Notes: generated by a model not told the origin, from the sequence alone. Shown: positions 34,597 to 42,635, counted from the stretch's first letter. The stretch is DNA of 45,113 nucleotides from an uncultured Anaerolineae bacterium (GCA_937943625.1 CALEAD010000029.1:1-45113); one strand, 5' to 3'. Program-made: numbers and translations.

Positions 34597-36012
34597 CTAC
34601 CCAAACATCGTTCCCCGCATTTCCATAGGCAGATACATGATGATCATGGCAGCGGCGGCCAGGGCGATGAGGATGAGCATCCAGGGTAATTGCGCCGGCA
34701 GCCCGTCGCGCAACGGCCGTGCGCGTTCCCCCACCACGTATAGACTCAGCGCCACGCCAAGCAGCAATATGCCTAACTCCAGGGGGTCTAGCCAGGCAGC
34801 GGGCAGCACAGCCCCCAGCGCCCAGTTTGGCTGGCCAAACCAGCCAATACCCAGGTCTAGCAAGAAATTTTGCGTCACAGGTACAATCGTCAATGCGCCA
34901 GTAAGAAAGTGGAAGCCGGCATAATGCACAAACCAGATGGCAAAGCTGAGCGGCATAAAGGACGGAGTATAGCGCGCCAGCGTGTGGCGCAGTGGCTCAT
35001 CTCGCTGTGCCAGACGGCGGCTGAGCCAGGCGGCGGCCAGCGGCAACCCGACGGGCAGCAGCAGATGCAGCACGGCAAAAATCAGCAGCAGCACCAGCCC
35101 CTCGTTCTCAATGCGCAGGGCATCTGCCAGCCATGTCTGCAACTGATAAATGGGCGGAACCATGCCAAAGGCATTACCCACGCCAATGAAGGCAAAAATC
35201 AGTACCAATAGATTTAGATCCCAGCGGCGCGGCCAGGCGTCGCGGCGCGTCACCTCGACCAGGGGGTTGCGCCAGGCCAGGGCAACGTTATCATGTGGGC
35301 AGGCGCGGGCGCAGTCCAGGCAGAAAACACAGTCTATGTTGCTTTTGATTTGCGGCACGAACAGCTCTGTGCCACAGCCGGAAACGGCCTTGCTACCATT
35401 GATGCACTCCTTTCCCACGCAGGTGCGGCAAACATCCTGGCTATGCACGCTGATTTGCAGCGGCGAAACGGTGCTGCTGACAAAGTTGAACGTACCCAGC
35501 GGGCAGACGTATTTACAGAAGGGGGATTCCGCAAACAGCGCCTCCAAGACAAAGGCAGCGACAAAGTAGCCGACAATCAGCCACGCCGTCAGCCAGGGGC
35601 TGGCCCACAGGTCAAACCATTCGTACAGCCAAAAGTAGACAAAGAGTACGGCAACGGCCGTCCACTTGTTGCGCAATTTGCGCGGCCAGCGCCGTTTGCC
35701 CTGGCCAAAGCGGCGCGCCAGCGTGCGCGGCAGGGTGAAGGGGCAGCTCATGCAAAAGAGATTGCCCAGGAAGAGCAGGGCAAACATCACCAGGCCGCGA
35801 TAATGCACCCAGACCAACACCCCAGCCAGATTTAGCGGAGCCAACTGTGGGCCGGTGAAGCCGTCGTACACCGCTAGCAGCGCTACTGCCAGCAGCAAAA
35901 GCTGCCCCACCAGTCGCCCCCAGCGCCAACGCAGCAACCGCCCAACAAGCGGCACGCGCAGCAGGTCGTAGCGCGGGACAGGTCGGGACAGCTTTTTACC
36001 TACACTCGCCAT
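34597..36012 (-). CDS. Polyferredoxin-type membrane protein (NapH/CcoG/NosR-like)
   Basis: 471 residues with about nine membrane spans. Cysteine motifs: CMSC (87-90), CKYVCPLG (166-173), a four-Cys group at 195-213 (CRTCVGKEC...C) and a classical 4Fe-4S set CVFCLDCARACP (228-239). Relatives move electrons across the membrane to periplasmic copper enzymes or reduce Cu(II) during oxidase assembly (CcoG). It overlaps the DeoR/NosL-type gene by 13 bases and precedes SCO1, supporting an assembly role. The C-terminal half (six spans) has no cysteine cluster and is unusual in size. Confidence 0.8.
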   Translation of the reverse strand: MASVGKKLSRPVPRYDLLRVPLVGRLLRWRWGRLVGQLLLLAVALLAVYDGFTGPQLAPLNLAGVLVWVHYRGLVMFALLFLGNLFCMSCPFTLPRTLARRFGQGKRRWPRKLRNKWTAVAVLFVYFWLYEWFDLWASPWLTAWLIVGYFVAAFVLEALFAESPFCKYVCPLGTFNFVSSTVSPLQISVHSQDVCRTCVGKECINGSKAVSGCGTELFVPQIKSNIDCVFCLDCARACPHDNVALAWRNPLVEVTRRDAWPRRWDLNLLVLIFAFIGVGNAFGMVPPIYQLQTWLADALRIENEGLVLLLIFAVLHLLLPVGLPLAAAWLSRRLAQRDEPLRHTLARYTPSFMPLSFAIWFVHYAGFHFLTGALTIVPVTQNFLLDLGIGWFGQPNWALGAVLPAAWLDPLELGILLLGVALSLYVVGERARPLRDGLPAQLPWMLILIALAAAAMIIMYLPMEMRGTMFG

Positions 36013-36581
36013 CCCGCGCCGTCCTTCATTTTCTTCAGGGACATGGCCTCGCGCAAAAAAGCGAGCGCCCCGTTCAAAGTGCAGATCTGACCGCCAAAAC
36101 CGACCTGGAAGCGGGCTACGTCTTCCTCTTGTTCAAAGGCAAGAATGGTAGGAGCACAACAAATGCTAATATCTGGGTGCGTCAGGTAATGGGCGGTGTG
36201 GCCAGCCAGGGTACGGCCGTATATAAAGCCGGTCACCAGCATAGACTCTACTTGGCGCTCATTCTGCAACAGGCACATCAACCCGCAGTGAGGGCAACAG
36301 GCAAAGTATTGGCGGTTGGGCGCTAACTGCAAGATTACCTGGGTACGGTACGAGGGTCGCTTCTGGCAGATAACGCACCGGTCCGAAACGGCCGTTTCCG
36401 CCTTCAGACTCATTGCTCCACCCCGCACCTTTTGCAACAGCCCTTCAGCCGCCAACTCATCCAGATCACGACGAATTGTCATCTCTGAAACCTGAAAGAC
36501 GTTACTCAGCGACGTTATTGTCACCGATCCGCGTTCGTCGAGCAGTAATAAAATTTGTTGGCGGCGATCAGAAGGCAACAT
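36000..36581 (-). CDS. DeoR-type HTH regulator fused to a NosL-like Cys-rich domain
   Basis: 193 residues. The N-terminal DeoR winged helix (LPSDRRQQILLLLDERGSV, SEMTIRRDLDELAAEGLLQKVRGGA, residues 2-57) is joined not to the usual sugar-phosphate domain but to a Cys-rich region. That region has CVIC (69-72), CCPHC (95-99) with C103, and CCAP (141-144), then LAFEQEEDVARFQVGFGGQI. Its order of parts resembles NosL, a copper-binding protein. It leads the copper cassette and overlaps the next gene, so a metal-sensing regulator of that operon is inferred. The start MLPSD fits DeoR proteins; a longer frame opens at 36644. Confidence 0.72.
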   Translation of the reverse strand: MLPSDRRQQILLLLDERGSVTITSLSNVFQVSEMTIRRDLDELAAEGLLQKVRGGAMSLKAETAVSDRCVICQKRPSYRTQVILQLAPNRQYFACCPHCGLMCLLQNERQVESMLVTGFIYGRTLAGHTAHYLTHPDISICCAPTILAFEQEEDVARFQVGFGGQICTLNGALAFLREAMSLKKMKDGAGWRV

Positions 36582-36588
36582 ACAAAAT

Positions 36589-36638
36589 TTGTTAGGATTT
36601 GTGATTTCTGTATATGATTCTAACAAGTCAGCACGCAA
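36589..36638 (-). promoter_or_regulatory. Promoter and inverted-repeat operator of the copper cassette
   Basis: Minus-strand TTGCGT (36633-36638), 18 bases, TATACA (36609-36614). Around the -10 lie inverted 7-mers ttgttag (36589-36595) and ctaacaa (36620-36626), centred so that a bound dimer would cover the -10 box. The adjacent regulator gene makes autoregulation likely. Promoter match is moderate. Confidence 0.45.
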
Positions 36639-36667
36639 AAGCAAGGGAATTGTAGCTACTGGGCTGT

Positions 36668-36802
36668 TGGTTAGTTAGTTGGTTGGTTTCTAGCCAACCT
36701 TCCTGACCGCCAACAGACGAGCACAGAGCGCCAGCCTGGAGACAAGTCACAATCGGCGGTCAGCGGTCAGCCGTTGGCGGTCATTTTCAAGTCAGCAAAG
36801 CT
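36668..36802. repeat. GGTT-word tract plus palindromic repeat (3' side of GNAT gene)
   Basis: ggttagttagttggttggtt with a small stem ggttgg/ccaacc, then cctgaccgccaacagacgag, gacaagtcacaatcggcggt and cagcggtcagccgttggcggtc. From 36702 on it aligns by eye, block for block, with 37770-37870 on the other side of the GNAT gene. Confidence 0.6.
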
Positions 36803-36815
36803 ACCGGGGGCATAA

Positions 36816-37700
36816 TCAGGCGCTTTCGTGCGTCAGCAGATAGTAGCCGCGTTGACGGCCGTCTGCATCGCGGCTGGTCACGTAGTCGGTGACGACGAAG
36901 CCATCGGCGAAAAGCTGCTTGAAGAGGGTGCGCGCGTGCAGCCGCCACTGCTGCGCCAGCGCCAGGTCTTGCTGCTTGATGGCCTGAAAGTTGGTCGGCA
37001 CTTCCACCAGCATCAGGTTGCTGGGGTAGCTGACAAAGTTGGCCGGGGGCACAGGGTGGCCGTTGGTGTTGAAGCTTGCCTCGTTAATAAGCAAAGCGCC
37101 GGATTGCAGGAGGATAGAGAGGGGCAACGGCCGTCTGGCGTTTTCCATCTTGCGCGTCACGCGGTTACTCGTCACCAGCCACTCCACCTCAAAGCGGTCG
37201 GTGGGCAGTCCGGCGTTAATGCCACCCAGATCGCCATGAAAATTGACGTGATAGGTCTGGCACACCCCGCCTAGCTTGGCGATATTAAAGTGGGCATTGC
37301 GGCTTTCCAGCGGGTCATAGGTCCAGGTAATCAGGCGCACGCCAATGCGCAGGGCAAACTGCCGCTGCGCCGCCTTGAGCAGGTAGCCAATGTTGTGCCC
37401 CTGGTAGGCGGGCAATACGGCCGCCATGACGGAGTACATCTTCAGCCGCGCCGCCGCCACCTGGTCGCGCCGCTCTGGCGCGTCTACCGTGCCCAGCACA
37501 CCCAGGCAAAAGCCCACCAGCCGTTCCCCGTCAAAGGCGCCAATCAGCGCCGCGCCGTTGTGCTGGAGGGCGTGCAGCATGTGCACACTGACAATCTCTA
37601 AATCCGGAATTTGCCACGTCTCGCGCTGCACCACTTCGGCCTGGCGCATATTGCTGAGGGTGGTGATTGGACGAATATCTATGAAAAGGTGATCGGTCAT
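36816..37700 (-). CDS. GNAT-family acyltransferase (COG3375-like)
   Basis: 294 residues. The acyl-CoA loop region reads VMAAVLPAYQGHNIGYLLKAAQRQFAL, an R/Q-x-x-G-x-G/A-type variant. The central ITWTYDPLESRNAHFNIAKLGGVCQTYHVNFHGDLGG is characteristic of a GNAT group often found next to OSBS/NSAR genes. In such neighbourhoods the enzyme is reported to succinylate D-amino acids before racemisation. Here the racemase-type gene is about 4 kb away on the same strand. The gene is bracketed by two related palindromic repeats. Substrate unknown. Confidence 0.75.
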   Translation of the reverse strand: MTDHLFIDIRPITTLSNMRQAEVVQRETWQIPDLEIVSVHMLHALQHNGAALIGAFDGERLVGFCLGVLGTVDAPERRDQVAAARLKMYSVMAAVLPAYQGHNIGYLLKAAQRQFALRIGVRLITWTYDPLESRNAHFNIAKLGGVCQTYHVNFHGDLGGINAGLPTDRFEVEWLVTSNRVTRKMENARRPLPLSILLQSGALLINEASFNTNGHPVPPANFVSYPSNLMLVEVPTNFQAIKQQDLALAQQWRLHARTLFKQLFADGFVVTDYVTSRDADGRQRGYYLLTHESA

Positions 37701-37741
37701 GGTTTTAGGAGACTGGAGATTGATTAATCACTAATCGGGGT

Positions 37742-37880
37742 GCGGTTCACGCTTTCAGAAAACGGCGCTCTACAATTTCCTGACCGCCAACGACCGATCT
37801 CAGGCCATCGGATTAGAAACAAATCACAGTCGGCTGTCGGCGTTCGGTCATCAAATCTGCAAAGATCCTCTGAACCATGC
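37742..37880. repeat. Palindromic intergenic repeat, copy 3 (5' side of GNAT gene)
   Basis: ggttcac, gctctacaatttcctgaccg, a centre with cggctgtcggcgttcggtca, then aaatctgcaaag and tgaaccatgcc. Same order of parts as the repeats beside ftsW, and closest to 36702-36802. Confidence 0.65.
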
Positions 37881-37905
37881 CCTGGGCAGGAATCGCGCTC
37901 TGCAA

Positions 37906-38643
37906 TTACTGCCCCATCCCCGCATACCAGCGGGCGATTTGCCCACCCCAAAGGAGCATGATGATGGCGGCAATGGCCAGGTATTGGCCATAAGGCAGGT
38001 AAAGGCGGCGGTTGCGTCGCAGCAGCAGCACCAGCAGGCTGACTGCGCCACCCAGGAGAATGCCCAACACGTAGGCAAACAGAACACGGTGGAAGCCAAG
38101 CATCGCGCCCATGGCCATGGCCAGCTTCACGTCGCCCAGGCCAAAAGCGACGGAACCGGCGCCATAGATAAGCTGCGCGCCCCAGTAGATGAGGGCAAAG
38201 AAGCCCAGGCCAACGGCCGTTCCCAGCAGCGCCGATTGCCAGCTATTATCAGTCACCACCAGGCTGAGCGCGATGGCCAGCAGTGTCATGGGAATGGTCA
38301 CCACATCCAAAATCAGGCGGTGCTCCAGGTCGGTAACAATGATGAGGATAAAGACGGTTGTATACAGCGCATTTACGAGCAGGTCAACGGAGTGCGCAAT
38401 CAGCGAGGGCAGTATGGCAAAGAGAACGGCCGTTGTGCCCACCACTAGGGGCACCCGCCAGCGCGGCCTGGCGCCACAGTGGGGGCAGCGCCCTACCCCC
38501 AGCCATTGCCACAGCGGATACGGCCGTTGACAGGCATGGCAGTGAGGCAAAGACGGCCGTTGGCGCCGCGGCAAATCATCTGCCAGCACGTTGACAAACA
38601 CGCCAACCAGCAAACCGATCAGGGGGAAAAGTACATTCGGCAT
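37906..38643 (-). CDS. Type IV prepilin peptidase (A24)
   Basis: 245 residues and about seven membrane spans. Cleaves and often N-methylates type IV pilin-like precursors at the inner membrane. The cytoplasmic loop has two CxxC pairs (C35/C38, C53/C56) that hold zinc. Catalytic aspartates are D105 (VTDLEHRLILD) and D171 (GLGDVK). No pilin gene is in the window, so its substrates lie elsewhere. The TATAAT box eight bases before the ATG suggests a leaderless message. Confidence 0.93.
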   Translation of the reverse strand: MPNVLFPLIGLLVGVFVNVLADDLPRRQRPSLPHCHACQRPYPLWQWLGVGRCPHCGARPRWRVPLVVGTTAVLFAILPSLIAHSVDLLVNALYTTVFILIIVTDLEHRLILDVVTIPMTLLAIALSLVVTDNSWQSALLGTAVGLGFFALIYWGAQLIYGAGSVAFGLGDVKLAMAMGAMLGFHRVLFAYVLGILLGGAVSLLVLLLRRNRRLYLPYGQYLAIAAIIMLLWGGQIARWYAGMGQ

Positions 38644-38650
38644 GGCGGGA

Positions 38651-38656
38651 ATTATA
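38651..38656 (-). promoter_or_regulatory. -10 box of the prepilin peptidase gene (leaderless)
   Basis: Consensus TATAAT on the minus strand, ending eight bases before the A of the ATG at 38643. Transcription should begin at or one base before the start codon, and no ribosome-binding site is present. The -35 region is not clear. Confidence 0.55.
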
Positions 38657-38723
38657 GCTTAGAGTAGGGTCACGTGGCAGAGACCAAATGAGCATTCAAA
38701 TCGCCGGTTGGCACAGCAGCCAT

Positions 38724-38752
38724 TTGCGGAAATTTCCTGCACCACGTATTAT
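38724..38752 (+). promoter_or_regulatory. Candidate promoter of the penicillin acylase gene
   Basis: TTGCGG (38724-38729), 17 bases, TATTAT (38747-38752). It leaves a leader of about 80 bases before the ATG at 38839, with a GAGGAG ribosome-binding site at 38825-38830. Confidence 0.45.
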
Positions 38753-38838
38753 TTGGCCTCATTACGCCCATCTGCTGCCGCACATAACAGCAAAATCAAT
38801 GTAGAGGCCCCAAAAACAACAAACGAGGAGAAAAGCGT

Positions 38839-41310
38839 ATGAACCGTGCAGCCAAAATTGCTCTTATTTTTGTTGCCACTCTGCTGGGTCTGGTTGTCAT
38901 TCTGGGCGCCATTGGCGTCACAGCTGTGCGACGGCCGTTTCCCACCACCGCCGGCGCGCTTACCGTACCCGGCCTGCAAGCCCCTGTAGACGTATACCGT
39001 GATGAGTACGGCATCCCCCACATCTATGCCCAAAGCGAGCACGACCTCTTCTTTGCCCAGGGGTACGTCCATGCCCAAGACCGCTTCTGGCAGATGGAGT
39101 TCTGGCGGCACATTGGCCAGGGGCGCATTGCCGAAATTGCCGGCCCTTCGGCCGCCCCGCGCGACGAGTTTATCCGCACCTTTGGCTGGAACCGTATCGC
39201 TGCCGACATAGCCGACTACTATCGTCGTGAGGCGCCCGAATTTTACACCATCCTGGAAGCGTACAGCGCCGGCGTCAACGCCTACATCAACGCCAACAAA
39301 GGGGCGCTGGCGCTGCAAATCAACATCTTGGGCCTGGTGAACCAACCCTGGGAAATCGAACCCTGGACGCCGGTCAATACCGTTTCCTGGGGGGTGGTAA
39401 TGTCGCACGACCTGGCAAGCAACTACGGTCGTGAGCTGGCAGCCATGGAGCGACTGAAAACCTTCACTGCCGCACAGCTGCGCGTGGTCGCCCCCGGCTA
39501 CCCCTACGGCAAGCGCCCGGTCATCGTCCCTGGCAATGAGCTAACCATCCTGGGGCAAATAGAAAGCGTGCCGGCATACGCAACGGCCGTTGACTGGCAA
39601 ACCATCAGCACCCGGCTCATTGGCGAACCCGTCACCCTCGGCTTTGGCGAAGGGCCATTCATTGGCAGCAACAACTGGGTCATCAGCGGCGCACACACTG
39701 CCAGCGGGTTGCCCCTGCTGGCCAACGACCCCCACCTGGGCGTGCAAATGCCCTCCATCTGGTACGAAGTGGGGCTGCACGCTCCCGGCATAGACGTGGT
39801 GGGCTTCTCCTTTGCCGGCGTGCCCGGCGTCATCATTGGCCACACCGGCCAGATCGCCTGGGGCGTCACCACCTCCTCCCCCGACGTGCAAGACCTGTAC
39901 ATCATTCGCCTGAACCCCGACAACCCCAACCAGTATGAGTACATGGGCGAATGGCACGACATGACCATCATCGAAGAAGTGATCAAAGTGAATGGGGGCG
40001 AGGACATCGTGCTGCCCGTGCGCATCACGCGCCACGGCCCCATCGTGACCGAGGTGATTGACAGCGACGATAAGCCACTGACCGACGTATTGGCTGTGCG
40101 CTGGGCAGCGGCCGAACCATCGCGCATTTTGCAAGCGGTGATCATGCTGAACAAAGCGCAAAATTACGGCGATTTTTATGAAGCGGTGCGCTACTGGGAC
40201 ATCCCTTCCCAGAGCATTGTCTACGCCGACGTGGCAGGGAACATTGGCTACATCATGAGCGGGCGCGTACCCATTCGCGCCAATGGCGATGGTACGATCC
40301 CCGTGCCTGGCTGGACGGACGAATTTATCTGGCAGGGCTGGATTCCCTACGAAGAGCTGCCGATGTCTTACAACCCGGCCAAGGGGTATATTGTCACGGC
40401 CAACAATGCCGTCGTAGATAGCGCCTACCGCTACTTCATTGACTACAATGCCAATGATGGCGACCGCGCCCAGCGCATCGTAGACATGATCGAAGAGGTG
40501 ATTGACAGCGGTGGCAAGTTTACCGTGGCCGATTTTGCGCGCATGCAGGTGGACAATAAATCGCTGTTGGCGGAAGCGTATGCGCCGCTGTGGGCAAAAA
40601 TTGAAAGCAGCAATGCGCAAATGCAGGAGGCGCTTAATTACCTGAATAACTGGGACTTTCAGGCAGACCGCGACAGCGTGGCGGCGGCGCTATGGGAGAT
40701 CATGTACCTGCACCTGGCAGAAAACGCGCTGGCAGATGACCTGGGCGCGGAGAATATTGAGCTAATTGAGCGGCACCGCACGCTGCACCTGCTGGCGGGC
40801 ATGCCCGAAGCAGCGTGGTGGGATGTGCGGGGCACGGCCGAAATTGAAACGGCCGTTGACATTCTGGCGCAGAGCCTGCAAGACGCCATCAACTGGCTGC
40901 GCGAAAAACGCGGCGGGCGCATGGCAGACTGGACGTGGGGCAGCATTCATACCATCACCTTCCGCGATGGTGTGCTGGGGCAAAGCGGCATTGCGCCCAT
41001 TGAAAATATCTTCAATCGCGGGCCACTGGCCGCCGACGGTGGCACGAGCATTGTCAACGCCAACAGTTGGAACGTGAACAATCCGGCCGTCGTGCGCGGT
41101 CACCCCTCTATGCGCATGATTGTGGACCTGAGCGACCTGGAGCAAAGCCTGGCCATTCACCCCACGGGGCAGAGTGGGCACGCCTTCCACCCGCACTATG
41201 ACGACATGATAGAGCTATGGCGCAATGGACAGTATCACCCCATGCGCTTTGGCAGAACGGCCGTAGAGTCAGCAGCCAGGCAACACCTCATTTTGCAACC
41301 GGCAGAATAA
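38839..41310 (+). CDS. Penicillin acylase family N-terminal-nucleophile amidohydrolase (S45)
   Basis: 823 residues. An N-terminal membrane segment (IALIFVATLLGLVVILGAIG) is followed by the alpha chain (VYRDEYGIPHIYAQSEHDLFFAQGYVHAQDRFWQMEFWR). The self-cleavage site precedes S277 in IGSNNWVISG, the N-terminal nucleophile of the mature beta chain. NDPHLG and NIGYIMSGRVP are family marks. Such enzymes hydrolyse amide bonds of N-acyl compounds, including homoserine lactones or beta-lactam side chains; the natural substrate is unknown. The membrane segment suggests it acts outside the cytoplasm. It is transcribed away from the prepilin peptidase gene. Confidence 0.9.
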   Translation: MNRAAKIALIFVATLLGLVVILGAIGVTAVRRPFPTTAGALTVPGLQAPVDVYRDEYGIPHIYAQSEHDLFFAQGYVHAQDRFWQMEFWRHIGQGRIAEIAGPSAAPRDEFIRTFGWNRIAADIADYYRREAPEFYTILEAYSAGVNAYINANKGALALQINILGLVNQPWEIEPWTPVNTVSWGVVMSHDLASNYGRELAAMERLKTFTAAQLRVVAPGYPYGKRPVIVPGNELTILGQIESVPAYATAVDWQTISTRLIGEPVTLGFGEGPFIGSNNWVISGAHTASGLPLLANDPHLGVQMPSIWYEVGLHAPGIDVVGFSFAGVPGVIIGHTGQIAWGVTTSSPDVQDLYIIRLNPDNPNQYEYMGEWHDMTIIEEVIKVNGGEDIVLPVRITRHGPIVTEVIDSDDKPLTDVLAVRWAAAEPSRILQAVIMLNKAQNYGDFYEAVRYWDIPSQSIVYADVAGNIGYIMSGRVPIRANGDGTIPVPGWTDEFIWQGWIPYEELPMSYNPAKGYIVTANNAVVDSAYRYFIDYNANDGDRAQRIVDMIEEVIDSGGKFTVADFARMQVDNKSLLAEAYAPLWAKIESSNAQMQEALNYLNNWDFQADRDSVAAALWEIMYLHLAENALADDLGAENIELIERHRTLHLLAGMPEAAWWDVRGTAEIETAVDILAQSLQDAINWLREKRGGRMADWTWGSIHTITFRDGVLGQSGIAPIENIFNRGPLAADGGTSIVNANSWNVNNPAVVRGHPSMRMIVDLSDLEQSLAIHPTGQSGHAFHPHYDDMIELWRNGQYHPMRFGRTAVESAARQHLILQPAE

Positions 41311-41334
41311 GCGGAGCATGAGGCAAAAGGCAAG

Positions 41335-41370
41335 GGGGCAAAAGGTAGGAAACAGTTTGCCTTTTGCCCC
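41335..41370. terminator. Bidirectional hairpin between convergent genes
   Basis: Perfect arms ggggcaaaagg (41335-41345) and ccttttgcccc (41360-41370). It lies between the ends of the penicillin acylase gene and the small membrane protein gene, so it can serve both. Flanking words (aggcaaaaggcaag, cacctttcacc) repeat the same vocabulary. Confidence 0.7.
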
Positions 41371-41384
41371 TCACGCTTCACCTT

Positions 41385-41717
41385 TCACCCCAAAACACCT
41401 GCAAAAGCCAAAATGGCAATACCCCCTACAATCACGTTAAGCAGCACCAGTAACGCCAGGATCAGCCGCTGCCCAGGCGTGAATTGATTGAGGGAGAAGC
41501 GTCCAGGTTTCGCCCCGGCAGCCTCTTCATCTAACTCCATTTCTTCATACACGGCGCCGGCGCGGGCACTGCGCTGCCGCAGTGCTTCAAACTCGTCATC
41601 GCCCGTCCCCTCCCCAAGGCCAGAGTCGCTGCCAAATTCCAGGTCTTGCACCCAATCTGGCCCTTCTTCGTCGCCAAAATTGCTGTCACGGAAGCTGCTT
41701 ACAGGTCTTCTTGCCAT
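41385..41717 (-). CDS. Small acidic single-span membrane protein, unknown function
   Basis: 110 residues. After ARRPVSSFRD comes an acidic, probably disordered cytoplasmic part (about 11-75) and then one C-terminal hydrophobic helix (LILALLVLLNVIVGGIAILAFAGVLG). No known domain recognised. ATG at 41717 has GGGAGG upstream, which favours a real gene over the longer frame from 41750. It lies downstream of birA on the same strand with about 60 bases between them. Confidence 0.65.
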   Translation of the reverse strand: MARRPVSSFRDSNFGDEEGPDWVQDLEFGSDSGLGEGTGDDEFEALRQRSARAGAVYEEMELDEEAAGAKPGRFSLNQFTPGQRLILALLVLLNVIVGGIAILAFAGVLG

Positions 41718-41779
41718 GTGAACCTCCCACTCAAAGTAAGGATGAAGCATAAAGGATGAATCAGGTAGACATAAAAAGG

Positions 41780-42628
41780 CTACTCCGATTTGGGCGAAAA
41801 GTCAACTGGTTGGCGCAGGGTGACATCGGCAGCGGCGACGGCGTGGGTTTGCCCGGCCGAATCGGTAACGAGCAGGTGTCCCCACTCGTCGGTTGCGGTG
41901 GCGATTCCTCTCAGGACACGGCCGTTTTCCGGCCAACTGACCTGCACCGGCTGTCCTAGCATCATCAACTGCGTCTGCCAGGCAGCATGAGGAGAATGGC
42001 CGGCCTCTGCCTCGTCTAGCAGCGCTTCCAACTCGGCCAGCAGCGCCACCAGCAGCGCCAGGCGCGAGACGGGCTGCCCACCGGCCAGCAGCAGGCTGGT
42101 GGGTGGTGTTGCGCCCTCTGGCAGTTGTGAGGTAGGTATGTTGACGTTGAGACCAATGCCCACAATGGCAACGGCGTAACAGCCGTGTGCGTCGAACTCT
42201 CCTTCCAGCAGCAGGCCACCGACTTTGCGCCATTCGCCCTCGTGTTGCACCATGATGTCATTGGGCCATTTGATGGCGGCCTGCACAGGGCAAACGGCCG
42301 TGATAGCGCGCACGGCCGCCAGACTGGCAGCCATTGTCAGCCAACCAGCACGTTCTGGCGGCCAGTTGGGGCGCAGCAGCAACGAAATGAGCAGCGACGT
42401 GCCCGGCGGCGCCTGCCATTGCCGCCCCAGGCGGCCACGCCCCTGGTGTTGAAATTCCGCCACTACCAGGGTTCCGGCCGGGGGCAGGTGAGCGCCACTG
42501 GCAACCACCATTTGCTTGAGCAGGTTGTTGGTAGAATCCACAGTGTGCAGGTGATAATACGGCCGTCCCAGCCAGCGTGTCGTCAGGTGAGAGAGTGCGG
42601 CCGTTTCCGTCAAGGGTTCTATGCTCAT
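41780..42628 (-). CDS. birA: Biotin--[acetyl-CoA-carboxylase] ligase
   Basis: About 282 residues. Makes biotinyl-AMP and transfers biotin to carrier proteins. The catalytic signature is seen in HTVDSTNNLLKQM, QHQGRGRLGRQWQAPPGTSLLISLLL, AIKWPNDIMV, KVGGLLLEGEF and VGIGLNVN. There is no N-terminal helix-turn-helix, so this is the monofunctional form and not a repressor. The C-terminal SH3-like domain (GIATATDEWGHLLVTDSAG) is present. The ATG at 42628 lies eight bases after a TGCTAAAAT extended -10 box, so a leaderless message is likely; the frame also opens at 42637. Confidence 0.93.
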   Translation of the reverse strand: MSIEPLTETAALSHLTTRWLGRPYYHLHTVDSTNNLLKQMVVASGAHLPPAGTLVVAEFQHQGRGRLGRQWQAPPGTSLLISLLLRPNWPPERAGWLTMAASLAAVRAITAVCPVQAAIKWPNDIMVQHEGEWRKVGGLLLEGEFDAHGCYAVAIVGIGLNVNIPTSQLPEGATPPTSLLLAGGQPVSRLALLVALLAELEALLDEAEAGHSPHAAWQTQLMMLGQPVQVSWPENGRVLRGIATATDEWGHLLVTDSAGQTHAVAAADVTLRQPVDFSPKSE

Positions 42629-42635
42629 ACACCCC

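Noticed and set aside
38749..39408. Minus-strand 219-codon frame opposite the start of the acylase gene
   Set aside because: It covers the acylase promoter, ribosome-binding site and signal segment and has no family features; shadow frame.
39541..40620. Minus-strand 359-codon frame inside the penicillin acylase gene
   Set aside because: Composition is His/Val/Gly-rich without a recognisable domain, and the plus-strand protein has clear S45 motifs throughout; it is a shadow frame.
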